Assembly: GCA_029204225.1 (NCBI GenBank)
Contig: CM055106.1
Span: 34,504,361-34,568,360, forward strand
Direction of reading: 5' to 3'
DNA length: 64,000 nucleotides
DNA from: Diphasiastrum complanatum
Lineage: Eukaryota > Streptophyta > Lycopodiopsida > Lycopodiales > Lycopodiaceae
Part shown: positions 1 to 10,480 of the stretch, piece after piece
Layout: every line of letters begins with the position of its first letter
How positions within the stretch are numbered: position 1 is the stretch's first letter
The notes under the pieces: generated by a model
Databases searched by the model: none
What the model was told of the DNA's origin: nothing
What the model saw: only the letters and a program-made list of their open reading frames with translations
Made by a program: the position numbers and the translations under genes

Positions 1-304
1 GGGTGCGACGGTGCGGGGTGCGTTGTCTGGTGGCAGGAGGGTTAGATGAAGATGAGGCTGTGCCATGCATGCGTTTGCTGGTCGTTGTGTGAGTAAGTGC
101 TGGTTGGGTGGAGGTGGATGCAGTAGAAGGAGGGTACAAGTTAATGTGTGAAACGGTGGCGGATAGAATGGTGGAGCGGTTAAACCAGCGAACCTTCTCT
201 TCAAGAAGTGCACAGACAAAGTTACAAAGCAGTGGTCCGACGACGATGTGGTCGCACGTGTTAGGCTTGATAACGATGGAGAGGTCATGCATTAGGAAGG
301 TATG

Positions 305-887
305 TCAATCATATGGCACCATCGAGGGGCTCGGGAATTCTATGAAGGATTTCACGATTTGGCTCAATAGCGTGGACTGTATGCGGTCCTTGCAAAAAGT
401 CGAAACAACTAAGAAGTTGTTCAACAAGTAAACGACGACTTGAATTATGGGGTCATTGATAGCCTCTATCAAATACCCATTGTTAGTATTGACTGGGAGC
501 TCAGGAGCAGTTTGTGTTACGTAAGGTTTGATGAGGTTTTTAGCTTGGCGATGCGGGATGGGTTGGCAATCACCGGACACTATGCCGACGGTGACCATGG
601 GAGTTAGTATTGATTCGTACCTTGTACGTAGTACCTTGGTACAGGATATGGAAACACGACTTCGGCGTGTCCCATGTGGAGTAAGCATGGAGAGCTAGCT
701 CCATGTTTATGTCAAAAGAGAAAAGCGCTGAGAAAAAACCCATTGCTTCAAGAAGAGGGCCAGCAGCCTGAAGCCAAGGGTTTATCGAGGAATCAGATGG
801 CAGGGCCCAAATCTGGGTGGCAGAAGGTATCTCACGTTGGATAACCTTTTTTGTGTCGGATTCGTTAGTAGATGAAGAAGAAGTCAT
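305..887 (-). pseudogene. Unrecognised R-family protein, frameshifted
   Basis: The ATG at 887 opens a 105-aa frame. A second overlapping frame (688 down to 305) seems to carry the continuation, with phrases such as GYLIEAINDPIIQVVVYLLN and STLLSQIVKSFIEFPSPSM, so a frameshift near 570-600 is likely. The N-terminus matches the starts of the other R copies: a Ser/Thr-rich head, an (I/V)xRE(I/V)P motif, then PW(L/I)Q and PLLEAMG. I do not recognise the family. Its repetition marks it as a transposon-encoded protein of unknown role. The start was chosen because the same position is an ATG after the same leader in two other copies. Confidence 0.45.
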
Positions 888-1177
888 GACATTAGATAAG
901 CAAAAAAGTGCGTTAGTGACGGAGATGGGAAAAAAGACAAAAGGTGCTCAAAAAGGAGGAAAAGACGTCAAAAACAACTTAAAAAGGCTAAAAAAATCGT
1001 GGAAATGTGGAAATCGTAAGAACAAAAGTGGAAATGGTAGAACAAAGTGTGTAGATGGTGATTGATAGTAGATGAGGGCTGGTGAGAAGTTGGTTGCAAT
1101 CTGATAACTTTGAAAATTTGTTGGATTTTTCGGCAGAGCTTCGTTGAATGAAGTGCCAAATGACTCGAAGTTCCCCC

Positions 1178-1187
1178 TTATATAGCA
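1178..1187 (-). promoter_or_regulatory. TATA box of R copy 1
   Basis: On the minus strand the sequence reads GCTATATAAG, about 290 bp upstream of the ATG at 887. The same TATA context, followed by TCATTTGGCACTTCA, occurs in the third segment at 17251-17260, which supports a conserved core promoter. Confidence 0.55.
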
Positions 1188-1293
1188 GAAATTAGAGTGC
1201 GTAGTAGGAAAAGTGCGCTTTTTCCAGCTCATTTCCAACCAAAATTTTGCAGGGACCTTCGCCACATAATTCTAAGACCTCAGTGAAATCTGC

Positions 1294-1505
1294 GAAGGTT
1301 CAGAAGTGATTTGGCTGCCCTGCGAAGGTTCTATGAGCTTATTTGTGAAGGTTCAACCCTCCCAGGAGGTGAACTCTCGCACAACTTGCTCCAGATATTG
1401 GATTTTCAAGATAAAACCATGTAGGCATGCTAATTTCACTGCTCTAATTCCATTTATGCCCTCTGCGAAGGTTGGTTTTCAGATTTTGATGCTCTACGAA
1501 GGTTC
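1294..1505 (-). promoter_or_regulatory. Cluster of GAAGGTTC (GAAnnTTC) motifs
   Basis: Four exact GAAGGTTC octamers start at 1294, 1324, 1347 and 1498, and a one-mismatch copy lies at 1467-1474. All are upstream of the R-copy TATA box. GAAnnTTC is the core inverted pair of plant heat shock elements. Binding by a heat shock factor is inference. The motif recurs at 7685, 19843 and 19956 in other R copies. Confidence 0.4.
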
Positions 1506-1757
1506 CTTAGTTTATTTTTCTATGAACCCTTGTAGACACTCAATTTTGATGTTTTTCCATCAGTAAATCTCGCAAAGATTTTTATAGATGTATTTAAGCC
1601 AGATTTAGTGACTTAAAAAGTCTCAAGAGTTAGCTCCCAAGGAATATTAAAAAATCATGGAAAAAGTGTCCTTTTTTAGTGTTTTTTGGTGAGATCTTGA
1701 GATTTTCTGATCCATAACTCTTGTAGACTGGTATACCATTGCATCCAGAACTTGAAT

Positions 1758-1770
1758 AAGGGGGGAAGAA
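1758..1770 (+). other. Polypurine tract of a gypsy element
   Basis: AAGGGGGGAAGAA lies directly before TGTTATGTCC, the standard Ty3/gypsy arrangement of plus-strand primer followed by 3' LTR start. The roughly 140 bp upstream look like 3' untranslated sequence, with no coding part of the element retained. Confidence 0.6.
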
Positions 1771-2205
1771 TGTTATGTCCATGATTGGTCTCGGGTAGCG
1801 TGTCCACGCTAGGGATCGGTAAACCAACAACCCATAAGTTAGTTGTGACTTTAAGGGAATTGGGGCCCTTATGTGTACATGGTCATAATTAATGGTTGTA
1901 GGCCTAAACACATGGTGGTGGAGTTGGTATGGGTCTATCAGTGAGTCATTAGGGAACTGGATGACGTGGCCCAGATAGGCTGTAGAGGTGTCTAGAGTGA
2001 GGTGTCACAGTGCACTACTAGTGGTGCATGGGCCTTGGAAGGTATAAGTATACCTACTGGGCTCTCACTAGTGTATGCTTGATTTTGTGATTAGTAGCTA
2101 CATGCTGCCGGTGTGACTCTTCTTTCCATGACTCTGATTGATCCATAGCTTGGGGGCTAGATCCGTACGATCTAGGTTTGGTTGGGTTGGTTTAACCTCC
2201 ACCGG
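1771..2205 (+). repeat. Ty3/gypsy LTR, plus orientation
   Basis: Begins TGTTATGTCC after the polypurine tract. A TATA-like GGTATAAGTATA lies near 2041-2052. The right edge is set only by the start of integrase-like coding sequence and I could not find a matching LTR, so the end is approximate. Confidence 0.5.
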
Positions 2206-2210
2206 TTCCC

Positions 2211-2726
2211 ATGTTTGTTGCTTTGTATGGTATGCTTAGGCTAGAATCCTATTGTGAGGACTTTATAAAGCGGGTCGAAGCCAAGGTAGTGCGAACAACT
2301 AACACTCGAGCAATTGCCAAGTTTCTGTATGAAAATATCATTGTGCTCTTCGGATTCCCGGTGGAGATAGTCAGCGATTGTGAAAGTCATTTCGTCAATA
2401 AGACCATCAAGGTCCTGTTGGAGGAATTCTTCGCGATCCATAGGTTCAACACGTCTTATTATCCTCACATTAATGGGCATGCGAAATCATCCAATAAGAT
2501 TCTGTGTAGCGTGATCATGAAAACTGTTGAAGCTAGCAGGTCCGATTGGGAGCACAAGTTACATGCTGCTCTGTGGGCAAGAAGAATATCTTACAAGGGA
2601 AGCACTAATCACACGCCATTTCAACTGGTTTATGGTCAAGATGTAGTAATGCCAGTGGAGTTTTTGGTACCTTCATTGAGAATTGCCACAACGGAACGTC
2701 TTGATGAATCCAAACGACTTACGTGA
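2211..2726 (+). pseudogene. Ty3/gypsy integrase fragment (core and C-terminal part)
   Basis: Frame of 171 aa with the second half of a gypsy integrase core: an SD-x-ESHFVN block (the second catalytic Asp), then YYPHINGHAKSSNK, then SYKGSTNHTPFQLVYGQDVVMPVEF. In this family the region normally reads NGQAES with a catalytic Glu; here a Lys occupies that position, so it should be inactive. Protease, RT and RNase H are absent. It meets an oppositely oriented integrase fragment near 2720. Confidence 0.75.
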
Positions 2727-3220
2727 AATATGGGATGCACTTGCGATCCTTCCGGGAGTTCCAATTGGTAAGCTAAGGATCCGATCTTTTTCAAGATCTT
2801 AAACGATCTTCTATATCTAGGGGACAACTTATAATGCTTGCCGGTACGCATTACACTTGAATCCTTCGGGATTCTCAAATATACCCAGTCTCCCACTTAG
2901 AAGTCTCTCGGTGATCTTTTCAGATTTGCATAATGTCCGTCCCTATCTTGGGCACTTTGGACATTTTCACATGCAATCCGTAGCATTTCCTGCATATCAT
3001 GTAGGAAATCCACTACTTTTTGAAACTTGATCGTCTGAGTGTCAACCACAATGGGTGATCTAGGCTTAAAACCGTACATAAGCATAAACGGGCTATAACC
3101 GGTAGCCAAATGCTTACTACTATTATAGGCAAACTCGAGCAATGGAAGTTACTTTTTCCAATCAGATTGCCATCTGGAAACATATGCTCGAAGCATTTGT
3201 TCCATATTTACCATCGTAAC
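2727..3220 (-). pseudogene. Second Ty3/gypsy integrase fragment, opposite strand
   Basis: Reading leftward from about 3220: WQSDWKK, a stop codon, then LPLLEFAYNSSKHLATGYSP, a further stop near 2896, then GDWVYLRIP and KLSPRYRRSFKILKKIGSLA and HPIFHVSRLD. This is the C-terminal end of a gypsy integrase with its GDWV/chromatin-proximal module. Two in-frame stops interrupt it. It comes from another lineage than the plus-strand fragment it faces, so two unrelated insertions or rearrangements meet here. Confidence 0.7.
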
Positions 3221-3434
3221 TGAGTAGAAATCTCAACGTTTTCTCGAGAATCCGACATAGTAAGCAACAAACGGTGGAATTGTGGGATTTGCTTCCCGTT
3301 ATTTTTGAATTGCAATCGATTGTGTGGTAAGTGCACTGCCAGGTTCACAATCGGTTCATTTTTGTGCTTTTCAGTTTCTAGAAAGAAATTCTGTGTTAAT
3401 TTTGTTGTTGTCGATTACTCTATAGTTAGCATCT
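3221..3434. other. No recognisable feature
   Basis: Linker between the gypsy integrase remnant and the copia remnant. I see no coding similarity and no repeat shared with the rest of the window. Confidence 0.4.
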
Positions 3435-5600
3435 TTGTGAAAGCAACAAATTACTTTATTGATTGCTGGTCCCCACATGAAATGTGGTGGAAGAACAAGT
3501 CGAGTCTAGCTCATATTTGGATATTCGGATGTGTAGCATATGCACACATCCCAGATAAGAAGCAGAAGAAGCTGGATGAAAAAGTCGAACAAGGTTTTCT
3601 TGTTGGCTATGATGTACACTCATCATACTACAGGCTATACATGCTAAAGACCAATCAGATAAAGACTGTTAGAGAAGTCAAGTTTGACGAAGCTAGAATG
3701 ATGGCCAAAAGAGACCCTGTTGGTTATGAGATTCTAAGCAAGACATACTATGATCTACCCACATTGATAGAGGGGTGATCATGAACACTTGGAACAAGAT
3801 GTTCACTTACCACCTAGGTTGAGTGACGACTCAAACAATGAATGAGCTGCCAAAATGCCTACAGCTAGAACACCGGGAACCCACAATGGTTCCATACCTA
3901 GTCGCAAAGACAAGGGTAAAGCGAAAACAACACCCGAGCAATCTCTATGTAGATCAGCAAGAGATCGCAAAGCACCTATCAAATATGCACCTGATAGTTC
4001 ATCCTCAACAATGGAAAGATTTTGTGGATTCGCAGGTGAACCACAAACCTATAAAGAAGCCATTGATAGTCCAGAAAAGGACAAATGGATACAAGCAATG
4101 GAGGTTACTCCATGGAAACCAACAAAATTTGGACACTTGAATCAGTACCAGATGGCAAAAAGACTGTGAAATGCAAGTGGATCTACAAGTACAAGTATGG
4201 AACTGATGGCAAGGTATCAAGATACAAAGCACGACTAGTAGCCAGAGGTTTCTCTCAGAAATATGGCATTGACTACACTAAAACCTTTTCTCCAGTTGTA
4301 AACATACCTCTGTATGCTTATTAATTGCATATACAGCAGTATACAACCTGAAGATCCACATTGGGGATGAGAAGACTGCATTCGTACATGGAGAACTCAA
4401 AGAGGAGCTCTATATGGGTCAGCCACCAGGTTTTACATGTGATCATTTTCTAATTACACTTGCAGGATGCACAAAAGCATCTATGGACTGAAATAGTCTG
4501 CTAGACAATTGTATAAGAAGAAGGATCATGCTTTAAGATCCTTAGGCTTCCAACCTTAAATAGCAGACTACAATGTCTCTATAAAGGTTGTGCATGGAGA
4601 GATCATCATAATTGGTGTCTACGTAGATGACACACTCATCCTATCAAGGAGTGATGACCTAATTGCACAAGTAAAGAAGGATATCTCCAAACATTTTGAG
4701 ATATCAGACCTGGGTGAAGCACGATGCTACCTAGGATTGGAAATTGATCGAGATTTTGAGAACAACTGACTGTATTTACACCAATCAAGATATATTCAAA
4801 GGATCGTTGATGACTTTCAGATGACTGAATGTAAAGGAGTCAACTATCCGATGGCCACAAGCACAGTACTGACCAATGCATATTGTTCGAAGAATGACAA
4901 AGAGAGCAAAGCAATGCTCAACAAGATCTACAAAAGGCTGATAAGTTCTTTAATGTATTTGGCAGACAACACCAGACTGGATATCGCATATGCAGTATTC
5001 AGATTGAGTCAGTTCAACATCAATCCATGACCAACACACTAGAAGATTTCTAAAAGAGTCTTGCAATACCTACAACAAACGAAGGATTAAAAACTCTATT
5101 ATTCTTGCGAAATGGGACTTGAAGTAAAGTCCTATAGCGACGCTAGATGGGCATCATTGAAGGAGGATTGTAAGAGTGTTTCAGGAGGATGCACCATAGC
5201 AGCAAATGCCGTAGTTCTATGGGTAAGCAAGAAGAGAACGATTACCACACAATCATCCTGTGAAGCTGAATATGTCACTACCATGAAGATGGCTAACGAA
5301 CTGACATGGCTCAAATAGTTCCTAGACAGAATGAGAGAAAGCACCAATGAGTTGTTGATCCTCTACATGGACAACACCTCTACCATACACCTAACAAAGG
5401 ACCCCGTGTTTCATTCACAAACGAAGCACATTGCAATCAAGTACCACTTGATCAGAGACATGGTTGAGAAAGACAAGTTGAGAACTATGTTCATTCTGAC
5501 CAAATAGATGGTTGCTGATATATTCACTAGACCCTTAGGCAAGGGATTGTTTGAGAGGCAAAGAGCCAGCCTAGAAATCATAAGACTACTACACTTTGAG
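3435..5600 (+). pseudogene. Ty1/copia pol remnant B
   Basis: Decayed pol running from the integrase C-terminus (WSPHEMWWK, IFGCVAYAHIPDKKQKKLDE, VGYDVHSSYYRLY) through RT ([40 protein letters not shown] near 4620, CYLGLEID) to RNase H (SYSDARWAS, SSCEAEYVTT, DPVFHSQTKHIAIKYHLIRD, ADIFTRPLGKGLF). At least eight in-frame stops and several frameshifts are present. Gag, protease and the catalytic integrase core are missing, so the left end is truncated. The YVDD residues survive but the gene cannot be expressed. Confidence 0.85.
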
Positions 5601-5607
5601 AGGGAGC

Positions 5608-6330
5608 TGAAGAAACATGAAGTTTCTACCTACAAAGCATTTATAACTTATGATCCAGTTTCTACAGAAATGCAAGTAAAGAGCCAACAGGCCTTAACTG
5701 CAGAAATACACGGAAACTACCCACAAACATAAACTATAATCAACCGCAACCACAATGGATACAGTTTCAACAAAGGCCACCGCATGCAACCACCAAGTCC
5801 TGCAAACGATTTCAACGAAGGCACCGAAGGCAACCATAAAGTCATGCCTACGGTCCATTACAAAGTCAGAGTAAACTGAATGCAACCGCAACCACAACCA
5901 CAACCGCAACACACCGCAAAGGTCAACGTTACGGTTATAAACGAAGAGCAATGAAACACAACTGAACCGAAGGCAACCGCGAAAGCAAGGCAATGAAGGT
6001 CACCACCGCAATGCACTGCAACAAGTCCACAAGAACTCACATACGAAGACCAACGAAAGGAATCAACCACAATCGCAATGCAACATGCACCATGAACTGC
6101 AACACTCCAGCCTACTGTCCATTGCGATGCTTTAGCAAACCGAAGGTCAACACTTGCGAAGACCATGGCTCACAATGAGAAGCCGCCAAGACACCGCAAG
6201 ATGAGACTTGTGATCACCGAAAACCAAAGGCAACCACCAAGCTAGAGCTTACGATCACCTATGAAGAAAATCGAAGGCATTCCACGAAGGAAGCTGACCG
6301 AAGGCCATCGTAGAGTCAATGAATATGGTT
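5608..6330. repeat. ACC/GCAACC-rich low-complexity stretch
   Basis: Short irregular repeats built on CCGCAACCACAA and GAAGGCAACC dominate 5690-6300, more GC-rich than the flanks. Frames on either strand are artefacts of the repeat. It lies between pol remnant B and an LTR end, so it may be LTR U3 material. That is an inference. Confidence 0.4.
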
Positions 6331-7080
6331 CACAATAGTTCTCTCCTCACGATCGAAAAGAACCTTCACCACCACAACGCACCATAGACAAATGATTGCG
6401 GTCATAGATGGCTGTAATATAGCAAATCTTCATGAACCAAGTATAGGGAAGATCAGCAAAGCACCATATGCACAACGGACTCCATGGACGAAGGAGATAA
6501 AAAACTGAAAACCATTAGAATGTGCTTAAACCAGTTCTTGTAATCTGATGATTATCTTAAACAATTTTTTTCTGTTCCTATATAAACAAGATGAACAACA
6601 TAGAGGAGGTTGAGTTGCAAAGCATTGGCAGATGAGTTCATGTCAAAGTCTACTAGTAAGCGAGACCAGTTAATGAGTTAGCATTCAGAAGAGACAGAGA
6701 TTATGTTATGTCAACGAGATGTACGGTATGCCAATCAGCGCTCAAAAAAATTATTCGAAAATGCAAATGGTATTTGCACATCTTGCCCTTTGTGTATATT
6801 CTTGAATGCCTTTATGTTCATTCATTGTTTATGTGTATTCAGTTGTCATTAAGTTTTTTCACACATAGGCTTGTTGGTTGAATGATCATAAAATCAGTAC
6901 TAGATAGGCAATGTCCATCTAGGGCTTAGAAGAAGATAGATCTTTGTTCATAAGAGTAGCTGATGTGAAGAGTGCGAGTCTATCTAAACTTAATCATAGG
7001 AATTAGATCAGAGAGCACATTATCAGATCTAGCAAATTAGAGATCGTCTCACTAAGCATCATTTTGCACAGATTCCAACA
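6331..7080 (+). repeat. Partial LTR ending at a PBS
   Basis: A TATA box CCTATATAAAC lies at about 6578-6588 and the segment ends ATTCCAACA at 7080, one base before a canonical PBS, which fixes this as the 3' edge of a 5' LTR. I could not find the matching TGTTGGAA start, so the left boundary is unknown. Confidence 0.5.
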
Positions 7081-7081
7081 G

Positions 7082-7093
7082 TGGTATCAGAGC
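7082..7093 (+). promoter_or_regulatory. Primer binding site (initiator-Met tRNA)
   Basis: TGGTATCAGAGC, the perfect plant copia/gypsy PBS complementary to the 3' end of initiator tRNA-Met, one base after an LTR end. The 7094-7600 sequence downstream looks like a leader (AAGATCCAACAAGATC motifs) with no gag. The element is truncated. Confidence 0.75.
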
Positions 7094-7619
7094 CTGAGGT
7101 TGAAAAGTGTCTCATCTATCAGGAATTCCAACAAGATCAGATTATGCATTACAAGAAGTCATCATAGCCAGATCTAACGAAATCACGTCAGTTCTAATGA
7201 GATCTAGTCAGATCAAGCAAGATCCAACAAGATCCAAGTATGATCTAGGTCCAGATAGGATCAACAAGGTAGAAGATCAACATCAAGCAACAATTAGCCT
7301 CTAAAAATGACGATCTGAATCAAAGATCTCAAGAAAAAGTACCAAAAATAGAGGTAAAAATCACTTAAGCTGATGGATCAACTACCAAATCTCTATAAGA
7401 ACTCTTATAACACTCACCATAGTCAGATCTGACCCAGATGGACCTACATAAATCTCTACAAGAACTTGTGAAGAATTAGTCAAAAAAGAACATCTACGAG
7501 AGTTCAGATAAGTAGAACCTAAGGAACTCTTGCATGCCATCAAGATTACCAAACTAACTCCGCAAGCAGCAAAAATGGAATTAGAAGAGTGAAATTGACA
7601 TACCTATGTGGGCATATCT

Positions 7620-7816
7620 TAAAAATCATAAAAATTGAACAAGTTGTGCGAGAGTTTCCTCCCTGAGAGAGTTCAACCCTCGCAGAACCTTCGAAGGGCA
7701 GCCAAAACAGCTTATGAACTCTCACAGACTTCTCTGGAGTATTAAAATTTTGTGAAAAAGGTCCCTACAAAATTTGGTATGGAACTGAGCAGTGGAAAGT
7801 GCACTTCATCTATTCC
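7620..7816 (+). mobile_element. Repeat family R, copy 2/3, left half
   Basis: Contains CGCAGAACCTTCGAAGGGCAGCC and GTCCCTACAAAATTTGG, matching the reverse complement of 1200-1345. It stops abruptly at CATCTATTCC where element C begins. Compared with uninterrupted copy 1, the sequence resumes at about 17164, so this and 17164-17807 are two halves of one insertion-split copy. Confidence 0.55.
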
Positions 7817-8125
7817 TGTTGGATTTCTTATGCCCAACCTTAAACAAATCGTTCAACTAATGAGCATCCTGAAAACCAAAGGCCGACTACATGTTTCGGA
7901 CCTTCACATTTCTCCTTTAAGATTTTTTTGCCTTAACCATTTTTAGGCACCTTCGCCTTTTTTGCACCTTTGCAAAAAATGTGACACAGTGGCCAAGTGG
8001 CCAGAATGCCTTAGAAACCATTCTTAAGGCACCTTTGTTTTTTCCATCTCCTTCACCTTTTTTGCACCTTCATGAAAATGCGACACAGTGGCCAAGTGGC
8101 CAGAATGCCTTAGAAACCATTCTTA
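7817..8125 (+). repeat. 5' LTR of copia C, truncated
   Basis: Starts TGTTGGATTTCTTATGCCC and follows the 3' LTR at 16067 (AACAAATCGTTCAA, AAAGGCCGACTACATG). It includes two of the roughly 100-bp tandem units (TGGCCAAGTGGCCAGAATGCC). It then passes directly into RT-coding sequence near 8125. The rest of the LTR, leader, gag, protease and integrase were lost in one deletion whose left end falls inside a tandem unit. Confidence 0.75.
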
Positions 8126-8653
8126 TGATTCTCTTATGGAGAATCAAACATGGACACTCACTGAGCTACCAAAGCATTGAGAACCGATTCCATGCAAATG
8201 GATATTCAAGGCAAAGTACGACGCTGAAGAAAGGCTAAATCATTACAAGGCCAGGCTAGTCGCCAAAGGCTTTTCTCAGATTCCAGACCTGGATTATTCA
8301 GAAACCTTCAATCCAGTCGTCAAACATGCATCGATCCACCTACTCCTCTCCTTTGCAGCCGCAGCAGATCTTGAAGTCCACCAGATGGATGTCCAGACCA
8401 CTTTCCTCAATGGAACCATCGAAGAGGAGATCTATATGATGCAGCCAGAGGGATGCGAACTCAACGGCAAGCAACAACACCTTGTCGACAAAATCCACAA
8501 GGCACTCTACGAGCTAAAATAGTCACCCAGAGCTTGGTTCCAGAAGATCAATGCATTTCTGATAGAGAATGGTTTCATTCCAAACTCAGCAGCGAATGTC
8601 TATTTCAAGTCTGTATCAGATTACTTCATCATCATCACTCTCTATGTAGATGA
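8126..8653 (+). pseudogene. Copia C RT, N-terminal part
   Basis: RT similarity: WTLTELPKH then a stop, CKWIFKAKYDAEERLNHYK, ARLVAKGFSQIPDLDYSETF, HQMDVQTTFLNGTIEEEIYM, ALYELK then a stop, SPRAWFQKINAFL, and finally TLYVD, where D is inserted. The catalytic YVDD is cut in the middle: it reads Y-V-D before D and resumes D-D-T-L-L after D, because GATGA was duplicated. Two stops before the insertion show C was already defective or decayed afterwards. Confidence 0.85.
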
Positions 8654-9308
8654 TGTGAAAATTGTCAACATTTCCTAGCTAGTTTGAGGCCTAAATTGGC
8701 TAAAATTGTAAATAGTTTTGGTTCTGGAGTTTCACACGTGTGAACCAGGCCACAATGTTTTTATTTACTGTATTTTTTCAGTATGATGAAGTGTCAAACT
8801 TCATACCCTTCAAAATGAGACCATTTTGATGTATTTTGGTCATATAAGACATTTTTAGCTATTTTTCCTATATAGGGAATATCTAGGGTCAAGTACCTTC
8901 TAGAGAGAGGAGAGAGAGTCATCTTCCTCATCCATAAATAGTAGGGAAGTCGTGGAGAACAGGTTGGAGAAACCTTTTGTATGCTTCATTGAGATCAATA
9001 GATCATTGTCATTGTTTCTTCCTCCATTGAGAGCATTGTTGTGTGTATTGTCTTCAAGCTATTGTGTATGATCTTAGGTGCTTTCCAAAAGTGATAGGCT
9101 GATGTATTATGGACTGTATAATGCTATTTTGGGCCGCACTTGATGTTTATGGAAGTTTCCATTTGTGATAAATGCTTTTTGATCAAGTTCTTTGCATTCT
9201 AGGTAGCATAGAATGTGTTGCCAATTCCTAGCTTATGTAGTTTGGAGTGCAAGCATTCAAGCCAATGATCTTGGAGTTTAGATCCACTTAGGATCTGTAT
9301 TTTTCACA
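8654..9308 (+). repeat. 5' LTR of D
   Basis: 655 bp from TGTGAAAATTG to TATTTTTCACA. It carries the 14-bp palindrome TTCACACGTGTGAA (8731-8744), which contains a CACGTG G-box, about 125 bp upstream of a TATA-like CCTATATAGG (8868-8877), and a purine run GAGAGAGGAGAGAGAG near 8904. The PBS begins at the next base. Confidence 0.95.
8731..8744. promoter_or_regulatory. TTCACACGTGTGAA palindrome in D U3
   Basis: Perfect 14-bp palindrome with a central G-box. The same 14-mer appears at 14507, 35561, 44143, 49015, 49579, 55751 and 59677, in LTRs or leaders of different copia elements, and in degenerate form in several others. Binding by bZIP or bHLH factors is an inference from the G-box. Confidence 0.5.
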
Positions 9309-9320
9309 TGGTATCAGAGC
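9309..9320 (+). promoter_or_regulatory. PBS of D
   Basis: TGGTATCAGAGC directly abuts the LTR end with no spacer. It is complementary to initiator tRNA-Met, the usual primer of plant copia elements. Confidence 0.95.
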
Positions 9321-10480
9321 TGGTTGGCTTCTATTTACAGTAAGTATTCCATTTTTGGTGATATTTGGATGTTTGATCAAGTTCTAGCATGATTTTGCAT
9401 TGCTTTGTTGATCAAATCTTACTAACCTTTGTTTTGTGAGTTGAACTTGTGGATCAAAAGCATATTTCAGGTCTATTGAAGATCAGAGGCTGAAAAGAAA
9501 CTATTTTGGATCAGATCATAACACCTAATCATTTGTGATTGTGAGGCTTGTGCATATTCAATACTAACAATGTTCTTTTCAATCCTATTGTTGACAATCT
9601 CCATTCTTGGATGAACACTCTCCTTAAGTGGATGAAACTTCTCCTTAAGTGGATGACAAATGCTCTTTTGAGTGAGTTGTAATTCTCCTAAAGGCTGAGC
9701 AAAGCTCCCATTTGGATGAAAGATCCCCTTTTTTGGGTGAACATATTGTAAGCTCCATTGTGAAGAGCATATTGTAAAGATTGTCATCAATTTTGGCATA
9801 AATTTTGGTGTACTTTGTTGAGCATGTAAGTAACTCTCCTTATGTAATTTGATTGGAGCATTTGCTGGAAGGTGTTAACCATTATGCAAGTGTGTTTTCA
9901 GGTTCTTAACAGGTTGAGGAACATTCTCATGTGAAGTGATCTTAGATCTACATCTAAACACCAAGATTTGACAAGATAGTGAAGCTAGTCTTGTGATTCA
10001 CTAAGTGTGCTCATTCATTCACCTCTAAATCTTGTATTTATCACTTGCTGGAGTTTATAAACTTTTAGAAGTGTGGTTTACATGTGGTTTTACAGGTTGA
10101 ATCAATATCTTAGTGTGTTGATCATATGTTGATCAAGTTTGTTCATTACTAGGTAATCTTGGCATCCTAGTTTTGGGTATTTTCTAAGAATGCAAGTAAC
10201 TCTTCACACCATAACTTGATTTGGTCACTTGCTGGAAAGTTTGAGAGCTTAAGCAAGAGTGTGTTCAGGTTGGTTTGATTTTGTAATCCATTCTTAGTGT
10301 GTGCAAAGTGTTGCATGTGTTTCAATCTTCCTTTCTATGCTTGGAAACCATCTAGGTTCAAGATAGAAGTGTTTTAGGGTCCTAAATCTTCATAGATCTC
10401 TTTATCTATCATTTGTTGAGAGAAAAGTGAGTGCTAAGTGCTTTAGGACAGAACCTAAAAGTTGAAGAAACATTAGAATC
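9321..10480 (+). other. Leader of D with degenerate repeats
   Basis: About 1160 bp between PBS and gag ATG without a long frame. Three related stretches (about 9821-9915, 10030-10100, 10186-10275) share TTTGCTGGAA or CACTTGCTGG followed by a pyrimidine run and CAGGTT. GTAAGT at 9340 and 9826 and YAG ends at 9470 and 9901 would make GT-AG introns of 131 and 76 bp. Splicing is only a possibility. Alternatively the repeats act as packaging or replication signals. Confidence 0.5.

Larger units (their letters stand above)
1..1570 (-). mobile_element. Unclassified repeat family R, copy 1
   Basis: Minus-strand copy of a family present at least three times in this window (7620-7816 plus 17164-17807; 19800-20640; this one). 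Order in transcription direction: clustered GAAGGTTC/GAACCTTC motifs, TATA box, roughly 290-bp leader, then an ORF starting M-S/T/A-S-S. The leaders align between copies around GTCATTTGGCACTTCA and the ORF starts are clearly related. Coding similarity continues through stops and frameshifts to the window edge, so the copy is cut by the boundary. I see no LTR pair, PBS or known transposase. It could be the 5' part of an LTR element or another class. Confidence 0.55.

Noticed and set aside
5694-6166. Val/Cys-rich minus frames
   Set aside because: Produced by the GGTTGC/GTTGTGG low-complexity repeat.
9473-9799. 108-aa minus frame in the D leader with repeated HPLKE phrases
   Set aside because: Arises from short repeats (CTTAAGTGGATGA) in the leader; antisense to the element and without family similarity.
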